Source of the DNA: Clostridium sp. CAG:780
GTDB taxonomy: Bacteria > Bacillota > Clostridia > TANB77 > CAG-508
Assembly (NCBI GenBank): GCA_000434195.1
Contig: HF994458.1
Span: forward strand, 88,102-152,101
DNA length: 64,000 nt
Reading direction: 5' to 3'
Shown here: in pieces, positions 1 to 10,082 of the stretch
Layout: each line of letters opens with the position of its first letter
Numbering within the stretch: position 1 is the first letter of the stretch
Translations under genes and position numbers: made by a program
Notes under the pieces: model-generated
Database searches by the model: none
What the model was told of the DNA's origin: nothing
What the model saw: only the letters and a program-made list of their open reading frames with translations

Positions 1-862
1 TTTCTTCGTCATCTTCTCTTGTTTGTGTTGTTTGATTTTGTTGTTCTTCTTTTTCTACTTTTTCTGCCACAAATTGGCCTTTCTCGTTAACATAGAATTT
101 GTAGTTTTCTTTAAGGTCTGCCGCTTCTTGATATGTATCAATTATCTTATCAGCCGCCGGCTTTAAATCTTCCATATTTGTTGTTGATGTATCTCTATCT
201 TCATCTAGTAATTCTCTTGCATTAATAATAAGTTGTTTAGCCGTTCCGTTAAGAGTATCTTTTGATGAAAGGAAGAAAAAATCCTTTGGTCGAATCGTTC
301 TACCATCTGGCAAATTGATAACAGTACGATGGTCTCCTTCTCTATTGATATTGTCATGTATCTCTATTTCTCCTGGATTTTCAATTCCATATGCTTGTGC
401 TATTTGATTTGCCATAACATCCTCATATAAGTCTATTACAAAATCTTTAGAATCAATTATTGTCTTAACTGCTTCTGTATACTCTTCCTGTTCTTCCACC
501 ATCATGTTTGACTTGTTTCTTAATCTTGTGTATGTTTGTATTGCTTGTTCCAACTTCTCTACATTTTCCATTTGCTCGTTTCTCTCGTCTTCTGGTTCAT
601 AAGAAAGTTGTTCTTCTATTCCTCTTATTCTTGATTCTTGCTCATTTGCTAACTCTATTGCTGTTTGCAAATCTTTATTGTAATTTGCTTTTTCTGCCAT
701 ATTAGAGATTACTGTTTTTCCTATTCCAACTCCTACTCCGCCTAATATGATTCCAGCTCCTAAAAATGCTGCAGCTTTTTGTTTGAATGCTTGTTTACTA
801 CTTCTATAGTTTCCGCTTCTTCTACTAGGATTATTACTTATCTGTCTTCTTCCTTGTTCCAT
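1..862 (-). CDS. Hypothetical membrane-anchored protein (3' end beyond window)
   Basis: An open frame with no stop runs from an ATG at 862 off the left edge, giving 287 codons of an incomplete gene. The start is supported by a GGAGG Shine-Dalgarno about 8 nt upstream and a consensus promoter. The protein opens with a basic Arg/Ser/Asn-rich stretch, then one hydrophobic Gly/Ala/Ile-rich segment at about residues 30-50. A long Glu/Gln/Lys-rich region predicted to be helical or coiled coil follows. A short segment near residues 175-195 (motif INLPDGRTIRPKDFFF) looks folded. I do not recognise the family. The layout suggests a single-pass protein with a large domain on one side of the membrane. 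It is transcribed on its own, since a terminator separates it from the upstream giant gene. Confidence 0.8.
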   Translation of the reverse strand, partial: MEQGRRQISNNPSRRSGNYRSSKQAFKQKAAAFLGAGIILGGVGVGIGKTVISNMAEKANYNKDLQTAIELANEQESRIRGIEEQLSYEPEDERNEQMENVEKLEQAIQTYTRLRNKSNMMVEEQEEYTEAVKTIIDSKDFVIDLYEDVMANQIAQAYGIENPGEIEIHDNINREGDHRTVINLPDGRTIRPKDFFFLSSKDTLNGTAKQLIINARELLDEDRDTSTTNMEDLKPAADKIIDTYQEAADLKENYKFYVNEKGQFVAEKVEKEEQQNQTTQTREDDEE

Positions 863-896
863 AAATAAATTCCTCCGTACTTTATTATTTGCATTT

Positions 897-925
897 ATTA
901 TACCTCTTGTGCTCATACTTGTCAA
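897..925 (-). promoter_or_regulatory. Sigma-A promoter of the partial gene at 1-862
   Basis: On the minus strand a perfect TTGACA (920-925) and a perfect TATAAT (897-902) are separated by 17 nt. They lie about 35 nt upstream of the ATG at 862. Confidence 0.85.
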
Positions 926-990
926 AGCTTTTTTACAATATTATTGCAATATTATTACTATTTGTTTTTCTGGCAAATATTATGCACAAA

Positions 991-1020
991 AGAGTCGATT
1001 TATTTTATTAAATCGACTCT
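991..1020 (-). terminator. Intrinsic terminator after the NdvB-like gene
   Basis: A perfect 12-bp stem (991-1002 with 1009-1020) and a 6-nt loop lie just past the stop of the minus-strand giant gene. Short T runs flank both sides, so it could act in both directions. Confidence 0.8.
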
Positions 1021-1025
1021 CTTTT

Positions 1026-4000
1026 TTATATTATTACTTCTATATTATAGATCCCACCATTTTTATTAAGTTTTATTTTTTTCTCTTTTATTTCCTCTCC
1101 GTTGCAAATCATCTTTTCTATTTGCTCTGTTACAATTTCCTTGTGATTACTATTTATTACTTTTATATTATACAAACTATTTCCATATTTGTATTTAATT
1201 TCGTATTGTTCCCATTTGGTTGGTATATGTGGCAATATCTCCAAATATTCATTTTTAATGTTTAAGCCTAATATATATTTTATACCTGCTACATACATCC
1301 AACTACTAGAGCCAGTGTACCAAGTCCAACCACCTCTACCTGCTAAATTTCCTTGACCATATACGTCTGCTGGTATTACATATGGCTCAACTTTATATCT
1401 ATTACTTCCTTCTTTTGTTCTACTGTGTTCTATTGGATTTATCATTCTAAAATTTTCATATGCTTTATCATTCAAATTAAGCATTGCTTGTGCAATAATG
1501 GTCCAGGTTGCAGCATGTGTGTATTGTCCTCCATTCTCTCTCGTGCCCGGTAAATATGATTTTATATATCCTGGTTCCAATTTACTCTTTTCAAACGGTG
1601 GATCTAGTAATTTTATTATTCCTATTTCTTTGTCTATTAAGTGATTTTCTAAGCTTTCCATCGCTATATACTTTTTGTCATTGTCACCCGCTTCTGAAAT
1701 CGTTGCCCAGCTTTGAGATATATTATCTATTTTACACTCTTCGTTTTGCAAGCTTCCTAATGTTTCTCCATTATCTGTAAATGCTCTTTTATACCATCTG
1801 CTATCCCATCCTTCGGTGTTTAATATTCTCTTTAATTTTTCCATTATTGCTAGATATTTTTCTGCTCTCTCATTATCATTTTTATATTTACATACGGGTA
1901 TAAACTTCTTTAATACCTCATATAAGAAGAATCCTAACCATACACTTTCTCCTATTCCTTTACTGCCCACATTACTAAATCCATCATTCCAGTCCCCTGT
2001 TCCTATTTTAGGAAGTCCATGTTCTCCAAAGTTTAGCGATTTTTCTATTGCTCTTATGCAATGCATATATAGGCTTTCTTTTGTTTGAGAATCCTTATAC
2101 AAATCATACCTTTCATTTTCTTCTGGTGCTAAAATTCTTCCTTCTTTATAGCTTATCTCTTCATCTAATATTTGATAATCATTTGTAAAGCTTATATAGT
2201 CTTCTGTTACATATGCCAGCCACAGCAAGTCATCTGAAATTCTTGTTCTTATTCCCCTACTTGTTTCTTCGTGCCACCAGTGTTCAACATCACCTTCTAT
2301 GAATTGATGTCTTGCACTTTTTAGTATTTGTTTTCTTGCTATTTCTGGTTCAATATATTTTACGGCCATAGTGTCTTGAAGTTGATCTCTAAATCCATAC
2401 GCTCCACCTGATTGGTAGAATCCTGTTCTTCCATATAATCTTGCACAGATTGTTTGATATATCAACCAACCATTTAATAAAATGTTTGTAGATTCCATTG
2501 GTGTATTAACTTGTAATCTGTTTACTAGGTCACTCCAATATCTCTTTATATTTACATATTCATTTTTGCAATTTCCTATATTTGAGTATTTATATGCAAT
2601 ATCTAATGCTTCTTCTTTAGTTTCTGCACTTCCTAGTACAAATGATATTTCTTTGGTTGAAAATGCTTCTATTGTTACATCTATCATTATAGCCATTATG
2701 CTATCTTTTCCAAAAGAGTTTTCTCTGCTTAGTTCTATTTGATCTAGTCCCGCTGGAGAGCTTATTCCTAAATTTTTTAAGAATGAGCTCTTGCTACCTG
2801 TATAAGATTTTATTTTTTCACTAGATGTTACAAAAATCGAATCCTCCTTCTTTTCGTTCATTACATTTCTTAAAAATATTGTATTTGATGCTGTGTTAAA
2901 ATTTGTATATAAATATTTGTTAGTTTTTATTTCATCTTCTCCCAATACAGGTTTTATATAATATACTAATTTTAGATTTTTTCTTTGAGGATTTTTGTTT
3001 TCTAATGTTAATAAATTTATTTTAACATTGTCTTCTTTTGGCACAAATATATCTACTGTTTGCTTTATTCTTGAAGAAGTATGAATATATTTTGCATAGC
3101 CAAATCCATAAATTGCATAATATTCATTTTCATCATGCATTGGATTGTAACCAACTGACCACTTCTTGTTTGTGTCCTTATCTTTTATATATATTATTTC
3201 TGAAGGAGTATCTGTTACTTGGTCATTTGACCACGCCGTTATTCTATTTAATTTGCTATTTTTATTCCAAGTATATCCACCCATATTTTCTGTTGTTAAT
3301 GTTCCAAATTTACCGTTTGTTATAATGTGGCTCCAAACTGTTGGTAGAGTGTCATTTGAACTTACTTTTATTTGATATTCTTTTCCGTCTTTTGCAAATC
3401 CACCATATTCATTAAAATATTTTAACTCTTTTTCGTCCAGTATCATTTCTGTGTCTGTTTCGTTTTCAAAACTTATTTCTTTGTTTGAATCATAAGCAAC
3501 TTCTTTCACATTGTCTAATATCTTGTGTTCTATTTCCTTCATTTGGATTTCCAATGAACTATAACTTGCATTTATTATTAAGTTTGCTCTCATTTCCAAT
3601 AATTTTTTATCTTTACTGTCCACATTTTCTAAACAGAATATGCCTCCTGGAATGTTTAACAAATATGCTAAATTCTTGTTTAATACTGCCGTTTGTATAG
3701 CATCTCTTACATAATTTTCGTAGCTTTCTTTTTCTTCATTTAGTATTACTAAATCAATGTTTATATTTTTAACTCTAAAAAATTCATACGCACTTAATAC
3801 TTCTTTGATTATATCTATATCATTAATATCTTTTATTTTCACTAGCAATATCGGCAGGTCTCCTGATATTCCATATTTCCATAAATTCGATACTGGATAT
3901 TGAGCGTTGTCATTATACTGATTCTTTTTTATATCTACTTTTGGTGCAAATAATATATATGCTAACATTTGTTGATATATTTCTATATCTTTTCCCTTTA

Positions 4001-7000
4001 ATCCCAAATATCTATTTTCCGCTTCACTCTTGGCTTTTAAAAGTTCAAAAGTTCTTTTAGTATTTTCATTGTTCATAAATCTAACAACATTTTTTAATAC
4101 ATTTTCTCTGTCTTCTCCCACAGATATTATAAAGTCTATATATGTTGTTTCTTCTGGTCTTATATTGATGGTTTGTTTCATTGCAACAATCGGATCTGTT
4201 GTATATCCAATTTTTCTACTAAATGGTATTGAATTTTCTACTTCCTTTGGAACCTTGTAATTGCATCTTCCAAAAAATCTTTCTTTGTCTATTTCGTATT
4301 CAACTTCTCCTATGGTGTTATTTTGAGCAAATAGATTTACTGCCATATAGATATCTTGTTCTGAAGCTGTATGCGATTTTCTCTTTATTAAAATTGTATT
4401 TGTACTATCAATATATTCATATGACAAGAATAAGTTATTAAATGCCTTGTGCGCATAATCTTGCATTTTATCAGATATTATAGGCTCTATAAATCCTGTA
4501 ATTTCTAATATTTCTTCTATGGCTCCTGTATTTTTTAGCTCTAACCTTCTTACTTCCACAGGTTCATCTGTGTCCACTATTGTTTTTGTTATTGTTTCAA
4601 TACTTTCGTCTACTCTTATTATCTTATCCATTTCTGGTGCAAATACAAGATTATATTTGTCCGGTTTCTTTCCGATTGTTGAATACGTATTTGTCCAAAT
4701 ATTTTTGTTTCTAATATTTTTTATATAGAACATTATTCCTTGCTGTGCTTCGTCTGTTTCTTTGTATCTATTTACTTGCAAGTTTTTGTACTTGCTATAC
4801 CCATTTCCAAACTGGTCCATTATTATGGTATATTTGTCATTTGCTATTACATTAGATATATTTAGATTTTCGTTTATTTTACTGTATTGTCTTTGCGTAT
4901 AATTTTCGTAATCTTGATATTTAATTTTTTCTACCTTTTCTTTTTCTTCTTTTGTTATTATCATATTTTCCGGCATTTTTTCTTGCAATAGAATATTTAC
5001 AGCTTGAATTTCTGGATTATACATAAATCTTTTCTGTATTATATTTTTATTTATCAAATTATTTATCGACAATAATATTAACCCTTGATGATGTGCCATA
5101 TATGTTTTTACTGGTGTGTATCCATTTTTTGTTCTGCCTGGCGTAAAATCTATTGCTTCGTAAAATCCGTATTTATCATACATTTTTTCTTGTTCTAATA
5201 CTTTTAAATTATTAAAAACTTCTTTTGGTGAATCGTTTATGGCAAGAACTGAACCATATGCTGATACCACAATTTCGTCAGATAGTCCTCTTTTCAATCC
5301 AAGCCAAGGAATTCCAAAGGCTTTGTATTGGTAGTTGTTATTCAAATCTCTTAAATTAAATGCCGCTTCTGATATTCCCCATGGTATTCCTAATCTTTTT
5401 GCATATTCTAACTGACTCATTATCATAAATTTGCAAGATTCATCTAATATGCTACCTGAATATTGTGGAATGTTTACTGTTGGCATCAAATATTCAAATG
5501 ATGTTCCAGACCAAGAAATCAGTCCTTTATATCCATTTAATGTTGTCAATGTTCTGCTCAAATTGTACCAATGCTTTTCTGAAATATCCTTTTTAGCTAT
5601 TGCAATTAGACTTGTTTGCCTTGCTTCAGATGCTAATAAATCATAGTAAGAGTCTGTTAATTGATTATCCTCTACGTTAAATCCTATTGAAAATAGTCTG
5701 TTTTCTTGGTCATATAATTTTGCAAAATCTGTTTGTTCTATTATGTTTTTAATATTTTCTAACATTATATTTATTTTTGATATTGTTTCACTATTTTCTA
5801 TTTCTTCTTTTTCTTTTAATAAGAACTGTTTTAATACATAAAGATATCCTACAAAATTTCCACTATCAACTGATGATATATATCTTGGTATAAGTGGTTC
5901 CAACGTTTCTATGTTATACCAATTATATAAATGTCCATTCCATTTTGTTAAATTACTTATTGTATTCACCATTTTATATAATAGTTCCATTGTATCTTCT
6001 AAATTTTCGTATTTTAAATCATAGCTTGACATTACAGCAAGAAGGGCAAGTCCTATATTTGTCGGTGATGTTCTCATTACTACTTTTGGTTTTCTGTCTT
6101 CTTGGTAATTATCTGGTGGTAAATAGTTTCCTCTTTGAATTAGATTTTCTTTAAAGTACAGCCAAGTTTTATATCCTACATCCATAATGTAATCTTTTTC
6201 TTGTTTGTTTAGTTTTTCTATTGCAAATATTTGCTCATTTTTCTTACTTATTTGAAACATTATTGCCGGCGCTATAAACCATAACAAGCTTAAAATTAAT
6301 ATTATTAATTCCACTAAAAATGTTGGTGTTGTAATTGTTATACAAAAATATACTATTAATCCCAATATTGCTAATATTGAGTTTGCTCTCATTTCTTTGT
6401 AATAAGATATTAAATCAGTTTTTGCTGTTCTTTCCGCTTCTTCTGAAGTTGTCCATTCTAATAAATATTTCTTTGTCTTGGTCATTCTATATATAGTTTT
6501 TATTTCCGCTTTTGTTGTTATATAAGCTTTATCAGGTATTAGCAAAAAATCTAGTATTCCTCTAAGTAAACTAGCTCTAAGTCCATCTATTGTTTTTACA
6601 AATTTTTTAGTTTTTACTATTCCCTCTTTCCTACTTATAATTACATTTACAACATCTATAACAACAGGAATTAGTATTGTTATTAGCCCTATTAGTACAA
6701 AGTTTATTAATTCTAATTTCAGTATTTTGGCAAGTATTAAAGAATATATAATTGTCATTAACGCAAAAAATTCCACCTTACTTCTTACTATATTGCTAAA
6801 TATTTTGTATTTACTTAATAATCCTAACGGGTTGTTTTTTCTTTCTCCTTTTTTATTTATTATTGTCTTTTTTAACCACGGAAGTATTTGAAAATCTCCT
6901 CTTATCCATCTATATAATCTAGTTCTAAAACTTAAATAATTTGTTGGATAGCCATCCATCAGCATTACGTCTGATACTAGTCCACATCTTAAATAATTTC

Positions 7001-9212
7001 CTTCTAACAAGTCGTGACTTAATACTGCATTTTCTCTTATCTCTCCTTCTAGTACTTTCGAAAAAGTGTTTACATCATATATTCCTTTTCCTGTGAATAT
7101 TCCTTCATCAAAATTATCTTGATATGTGTTCGATATTACATTTGTATAAGAATCTGTTCCTCCTTCTCCTGCATATATCTGAGTAAATACACTCCTTCTG
7201 CTTTCTAATAATCCTATTCCGACTCTTGGTTGCATTAGTGCATGTCCTGATATTACTAGGTCTTTGTTATCGTTTAGTACTGGTTTGTTTAGTATGTGAG
7301 CCATAGCTCCAACTAGTTTTAAAGCTGAATTTAATGTTAAATCTGTATCAGAATCTAGTGTAATTATATATTGTATATTTTTAAATTCTTCGATATTCTT
7401 AAAAGTACTTATTCTAAATGGATTTTCTATATTACCTAACAAGTATTCATTAAATTGATTTAATAAGCCCCTTTTTCTTTCCCAGCCCATGTAACATTCT
7501 TCATTTGCATTCCATTTTCTTTTTCTATAAATAAAATTAAATTTTTCTCCATATTTTTTATTCAGTTTTTCTGTTTCTTCTATTCCTGTTCTTATGACTT
7601 CTTCATCAAAGTTTTCAATTTCTTTACTTCCAGAACTACAATCCCCTAAAAGAGTAAAATATAGATTCTCACTTTTATTTGCAATGTAATAAACTTCGAG
7701 TTTTCCCATTAATTCTTTAACTTTTTCCTTGCTTTTTACTATTGTTGGGACTACAACCATTGTTTTAAATTTTTCTGGAATCCCATTTTGAAAATCTAAT
7801 TTTGGAATTAGTTTTGGCTTTACAATTTTGCTAAGGATGTATTGAGCAATTTTTGATATTATATTTTCTATTGGTACAAGTATTATGCAGAATAAAATAG
7901 CTGACAATAATACTTTTAACCACCATTGATTATTCAGTATAAAATACATATTTATACTGAATAACAAACTTATTACTACACTGCTTCCCCATATTGATTT
8001 TATATAAGTTTTAGCTTTTTCATAATTTGTTTTTATTTTTATCTTTTTGTCTAGTAAATTATTTAAAAGTTCTTCTTTTCCATCTGATATTAGATAATAT
8101 CCAATATGTTTTTTCTTCTCGTTTTGTTCTTCTTTTTGTGCTAACTCTAAGCATTTTTTTGCTATATATATTTCAGATATTTTAGTCTTTTTAGATATTT
8201 CGGCTATTGCATTTCTGTAATATGTTTTTGTATCTCCATCCATTAATTGATATTGACCAACTGGATCTTGTTTTAGTATATCTTCTACCCTATTTATTCT
8301 TTCAAAGATCTCTAAAAAGTTTATTCTCGACATTGTTTTTAGAGATATAATACTGTTGCCTATTGATACCTTTTTTACCGCAATATCAAAGTGCTCCTTT
8401 TTTACTATCTCAGAAATATCTGAACCTGTTTTTGCTACTTCCTCTTCTAATATGTTTAGATATGGATAAGCTTGGCTTCCATATTTTTTTAGCTTATATG
8501 ACATATATTCTACAAATGCATTTTTCATTTGATTAGTTTTTATTTGCGATATTCTGTTTAATTGAAGTACTCTATTCTTCTTTTTCTCTTCATCAAAAAA
8601 TTTTGCTAAAATGTTTTCTACTTTATATTTTTGAAGTTGCGACATATAAATTGTTTCACATATCTCTCTTATGTTCTCAATCAATGCTATTTGAATAAAT
8701 AATCCTATACTCCATATCTCATTCATACTAAGTGTTTTCTTGGTTTGGTATGCTTTTAGCATTTCTTCTAAGTTCTCAGAATTTATCTTTCCATCAGTAT
8801 ACGCAACCATCTCTGTTGCTAACACATAAACTCTAGCAAAACCTTTATACCTTCCATTTGCAAGCCCTAAAAAATTTGTATACTTTTTTAGGGTAAGTTC
8901 TTTAGATATGCTTTTTACAACTTCTTCTATAATATATAAATTATCTAAAATCCATTCTCCTGCCGGATGTATTGGGATAGACTGTTTTATTTGTTCATTT
9001 AGCAGTTTATATACTTCTTTTATAACAAAAAAATTCTCCTTTAATCTTGGTAAAGGATAGGTTTCTTTACTAGATTTTTCTGTTAATATATGATCAGAAG
9101 CAATTTTTTCTAGATAATTTTCTAGTTGTGCTTTATCTAAAATTGCTCCTTTTATACTTAATCTCTTTTTTTCGTTCAAAAAAATCCACTCCTTGGTATA
9201 TGTTTTACACAT
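1026..9212 (-). CDS. Cyclic beta-1,2-glucan synthase-like protein (NdvB/Cgs type; GT84 plus GH94)
   Basis: At about 2720 aa this has the size and domain order of cyclic beta-glucan synthases, which polymerise UDP-glucose, cyclise the chain and move the glucan to the cell surface. The N-terminal part is helical, with membrane segments near residues 405-460. The GT84 transferase domain follows, with LDSDTD near residue 620, SHDLLEG, and RWIRGDFQ before the next membrane spans (about 817-870 and 940-985). The C-terminal half holds a glycoamylase-like region, beta-sandwich regions and a GH94 phosphorylase-like domain with the general-acid motif GTGDWNDG near residue 2405. The start is uncertain: the ATG at 9212 has GGAG 5 nt upstream, while a TTG at 9179 has AAGGAG 9 nt upstream. 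A terminator-like hairpin covers codons 1-10 of the longer form. The true product could be a related beta-glucan or phosphorylase polymer rather than beta-1,2-glucan. Confidence 0.85.
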   Translation of the reverse strand: MCKTYTKEWIFLNEKKRLSIKGAILDKAQLENYLEKIASDHILTEKSSKETYPLPRLKENFFVIKEVYKLLNEQIKQSIPIHPAGEWILDNLYIIEEVVKSISKELTLKKYTNFLGLANGRYKGFARVYVLATEMVAYTDGKINSENLEEMLKAYQTKKTLSMNEIWSIGLFIQIALIENIREICETIYMSQLQKYKVENILAKFFDEEKKKNRVLQLNRISQIKTNQMKNAFVEYMSYKLKKYGSQAYPYLNILEEEVAKTGSDISEIVKKEHFDIAVKKVSIGNSIISLKTMSRINFLEIFERINRVEDILKQDPVGQYQLMDGDTKTYYRNAIAEISKKTKISEIYIAKKCLELAQKEEQNEKKKHIGYYLISDGKEELLNNLLDKKIKIKTNYEKAKTYIKSIWGSSVVISLLFSINMYFILNNQWWLKVLLSAILFCIILVPIENIISKIAQYILSKIVKPKLIPKLDFQNGIPEKFKTMVVVPTIVKSKEKVKELMGKLEVYYIANKSENLYFTLLGDCSSGSKEIENFDEEVIRTGIEETEKLNKKYGEKFNFIYRKRKWNANEECYMGWERKRGLLNQFNEYLLGNIENPFRISTFKNIEEFKNIQYIITLDSDTDLTLNSALKLVGAMAHILNKPVLNDNKDLVISGHALMQPRVGIGLLESRRSVFTQIYAGEGGTDSYTNVISNTYQDNFDEGIFTGKGIYDVNTFSKVLEGEIRENAVLSHDLLEGNYLRCGLVSDVMLMDGYPTNYLSFRTRLYRWIRGDFQILPWLKKTIINKKGERKNNPLGLLSKYKIFSNIVRSKVEFFALMTIIYSLILAKILKLELINFVLIGLITILIPVVIDVVNVIISRKEGIVKTKKFVKTIDGLRASLLRGILDFLLIPDKAYITTKAEIKTIYRMTKTKKYLLEWTTSEEAERTAKTDLISYYKEMRANSILAILGLIVYFCITITTPTFLVELIILILSLLWFIAPAIMFQISKKNEQIFAIEKLNKQEKDYIMDVGYKTWLYFKENLIQRGNYLPPDNYQEDRKPKVVMRTSPTNIGLALLAVMSSYDLKYENLEDTMELLYKMVNTISNLTKWNGHLYNWYNIETLEPLIPRYISSVDSGNFVGYLYVLKQFLLKEKEEIENSETISKINIMLENIKNIIEQTDFAKLYDQENRLFSIGFNVEDNQLTDSYYDLLASEARQTSLIAIAKKDISEKHWYNLSRTLTTLNGYKGLISWSGTSFEYLMPTVNIPQYSGSILDESCKFMIMSQLEYAKRLGIPWGISEAAFNLRDLNNNYQYKAFGIPWLGLKRGLSDEIVVSAYGSVLAINDSPKEVFNNLKVLEQEKMYDKYGFYEAIDFTPGRTKNGYTPVKTYMAHHQGLILLSINNLINKNIIQKRFMYNPEIQAVNILLQEKMPENMIITKEEKEKVEKIKYQDYENYTQRQYSKINENLNISNVIANDKYTIIMDQFGNGYSKYKNLQVNRYKETDEAQQGIMFYIKNIRNKNIWTNTYSTIGKKPDKYNLVFAPEMDKIIRVDESIETITKTIVDTDEPVEVRRLELKNTGAIEEILEITGFIEPIISDKMQDYAHKAFNNLFLSYEYIDSTNTILIKRKSHTASEQDIYMAVNLFAQNNTIGEVEYEIDKERFFGRCNYKVPKEVENSIPFSRKIGYTTDPIVAMKQTINIRPEETTYIDFIISVGEDRENVLKNVVRFMNNENTKRTFELLKAKSEAENRYLGLKGKDIEIYQQMLAYILFAPKVDIKKNQYNDNAQYPVSNLWKYGISGDLPILLVKIKDINDIDIIKEVLSAYEFFRVKNINIDLVILNEEKESYENYVRDAIQTAVLNKNLAYLLNIPGGIFCLENVDSKDKKLLEMRANLIINASYSSLEIQMKEIEHKILDNVKEVAYDSNKEISFENETDTEMILDEKELKYFNEYGGFAKDGKEYQIKVSSNDTLPTVWSHIITNGKFGTLTTENMGGYTWNKNSKLNRITAWSNDQVTDTPSEIIYIKDKDTNKKWSVGYNPMHDENEYYAIYGFGYAKYIHTSSRIKQTVDIFVPKEDNVKINLLTLENKNPQRKNLKLVYYIKPVLGEDEIKTNKYLYTNFNTASNTIFLRNVMNEKKEDSIFVTSSEKIKSYTGSKSSFLKNLGISSPAGLDQIELSRENSFGKDSIMAIMIDVTIEAFSTKEISFVLGSAETKEEALDIAYKYSNIGNCKNEYVNIKRYWSDLVNRLQVNTPMESTNILLNGWLIYQTICARLYGRTGFYQSGGAYGFRDQLQDTMAVKYIEPEIARKQILKSARHQFIEGDVEHWWHEETSRGIRTRISDDLLWLAYVTEDYISFTNDYQILDEEISYKEGRILAPEENERYDLYKDSQTKESLYMHCIRAIEKSLNFGEHGLPKIGTGDWNDGFSNVGSKGIGESVWLGFFLYEVLKKFIPVCKYKNDNERAEKYLAIMEKLKRILNTEGWDSRWYKRAFTDNGETLGSLQNEECKIDNISQSWATISEAGDNDKKYIAMESLENHLIDKEIGIIKLLDPPFEKSKLEPGYIKSYLPGTRENGGQYTHAATWTIIAQAMLNLNDKAYENFRMINPIEHSRTKEGSNRYKVEPYVIPADVYGQGNLAGRGGWTWYTGSSSWMYVAGIKYILGLNIKNEYLEILPHIPTKWEQYEIKYKYGNSLYNIKVINSNHKEIVTEQIEKMICNGEEIKEKKIKLNKNGGIYNIEVII

Positions 9213-9231
9213 ATTTTCTCCAAGAAGTGGA
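9185..9231 (-). terminator. Terminator-like hairpin overlapping the NdvB-like gene start
   Basis: A 12-bp outer stem (9185-9196 with 9220-9231, one G-U on the minus-strand RNA) encloses a second perfect 6-bp stem (9198-9203 with 9209-9214). T7 follows at once on the minus strand. It lies just downstream of the cwlD stop and so can end the cwlD transcript. Its 3' arm contains AAGGAG, the SD for the alternative TTG start at 9179. Confidence 0.7.
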
Positions 9232-9248
9232 AAACTTATTCATTTCAT

Positions 9249-9965
9249 TTATTCAAAATAACTCATAATTCCATTGTAAATTCCCCAAGCAAGTCTATCT
9301 TGATAGGCATCATCCTGTAAATTTTTCTCTTCCTCTGGATTCGATAAAAATCCACATTCTACTATTGATATTGCTATTTCTACTTTTTTTACAATATATA
9401 CATTGTCAATTTGAAGAGGTACTCTTTTATTTTCCTTTTGTATTGCTTCGTTTAAATTATTTTGTAAACAAGTCGCAAGTCTTTTGCTGTCTTCATTATT
9501 CTTTTTGTAAAATGTTTGCCATCCACTATATTGACTTTGTGGAATTTTGTTAAGATGTACACTAACAAATATGTCTGCTGATGATGTATTACCAATTTTT
9601 ACTCTATTTTTTATATCCGAATTTTTCTTATCTCTTAATGTCTTTTTGTCCACATCATAAATTGCATTTTCGTCCGACCTTGTTAATATTACTTTTGCTC
9701 CACTTTGTTCTAATAAATTTTGTAATTTTAATACTATCTTTAGATTTATATTTGATTCACTAATTCCATTACTGCTTACAGCTCCGCCATCTTCTCCTCC
9801 GTGTCCTGCATCCAATACTATTGTTTTTGAAGTTACTGGCATCGACATTGTTTCGATTGTCTGTTTTTTTATAGAATTATTACTCATTTGAAACATAAAT
9901 ATTCCAATTGGCAAAAATACTGCTGAAAATAAAAATATTACTCTTTTCTTATTTATTATAAACAT
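9249..9965 (-). CDS. cwlD: N-acetylmuramoyl-L-alanine amidase, CwlD type
   Basis: This is a 238-aa Amidase_3 zinc hydrolase that cuts between muramic acid and L-Ala. CwlD does this for spore-cortex muramic-delta-lactam formation, so the gene points to a spore former. One N-terminal membrane or signal segment (about residues 8-25) precedes the catalytic domain. Zinc-site motifs are DAGHGGEDGG, the NINLKI region with its Glu, SVHLN, and the C-terminal IVECGFLSN, whose Glu is the catalytic residue in this family. I start it at the ATG at 9965 because GTGAGG, which would be the first codons of a longer form, sits 6 nt upstream as an SD. An alternative GTG start lies at 9977. Confidence 0.88.
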   Translation of the reverse strand: MFIINKKRVIFLFSAVFLPIGIFMFQMSNNSIKKQTIETMSMPVTSKTIVLDAGHGGEDGGAVSSNGISESNINLKIVLKLQNLLEQSGAKVILTRSDENAIYDVDKKTLRDKKNSDIKNRVKIGNTSSADIFVSVHLNKIPQSQYSGWQTFYKKNNEDSKRLATCLQNNLNEAIQKENKRVPLQIDNVYIVKKVEIAISIVECGFLSNPEEEKNLQDDAYQDRLAWGIYNGIMSYFE

Positions 9966-9970
9966 AAAAA

Positions 9971-10009
9971 ACCTCACATATTACACGTTTTCATTGTAAA
10001 TATATGAGA
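9971..10009 (-). promoter_or_regulatory. Terminator-like hairpin containing the cwlD SD
   Basis: An imperfect stem of about 13 bp (9972-9985 with 9995-10009, one bulge and one G-U) is followed on the minus strand by T6 and then the cwlD ATG. The 3' arm carries GTGAGG, the likely ribosome binding site. It could be a second terminator after rpoC, a translational switch, or both. Confidence 0.5.
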
Positions 10010-10047
10010 TTTTTTTCTTTTTATTCATGATTATTTGATTATAAAAA

Positions 10048-10072
10048 TAGAGCATATGTAAAATATGCCCTA
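10048..10072 (-). terminator. Intrinsic terminator of rpoBC
   Basis: A 10-bp stem (10048-10057 with 10063-10072, one wobble) with a 5-nt loop is followed by T5 on the minus strand. It starts about 10 nt past the rpoC stop. Confidence 0.85.
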
Positions 10073-10082
10073 CTTTTTACGA

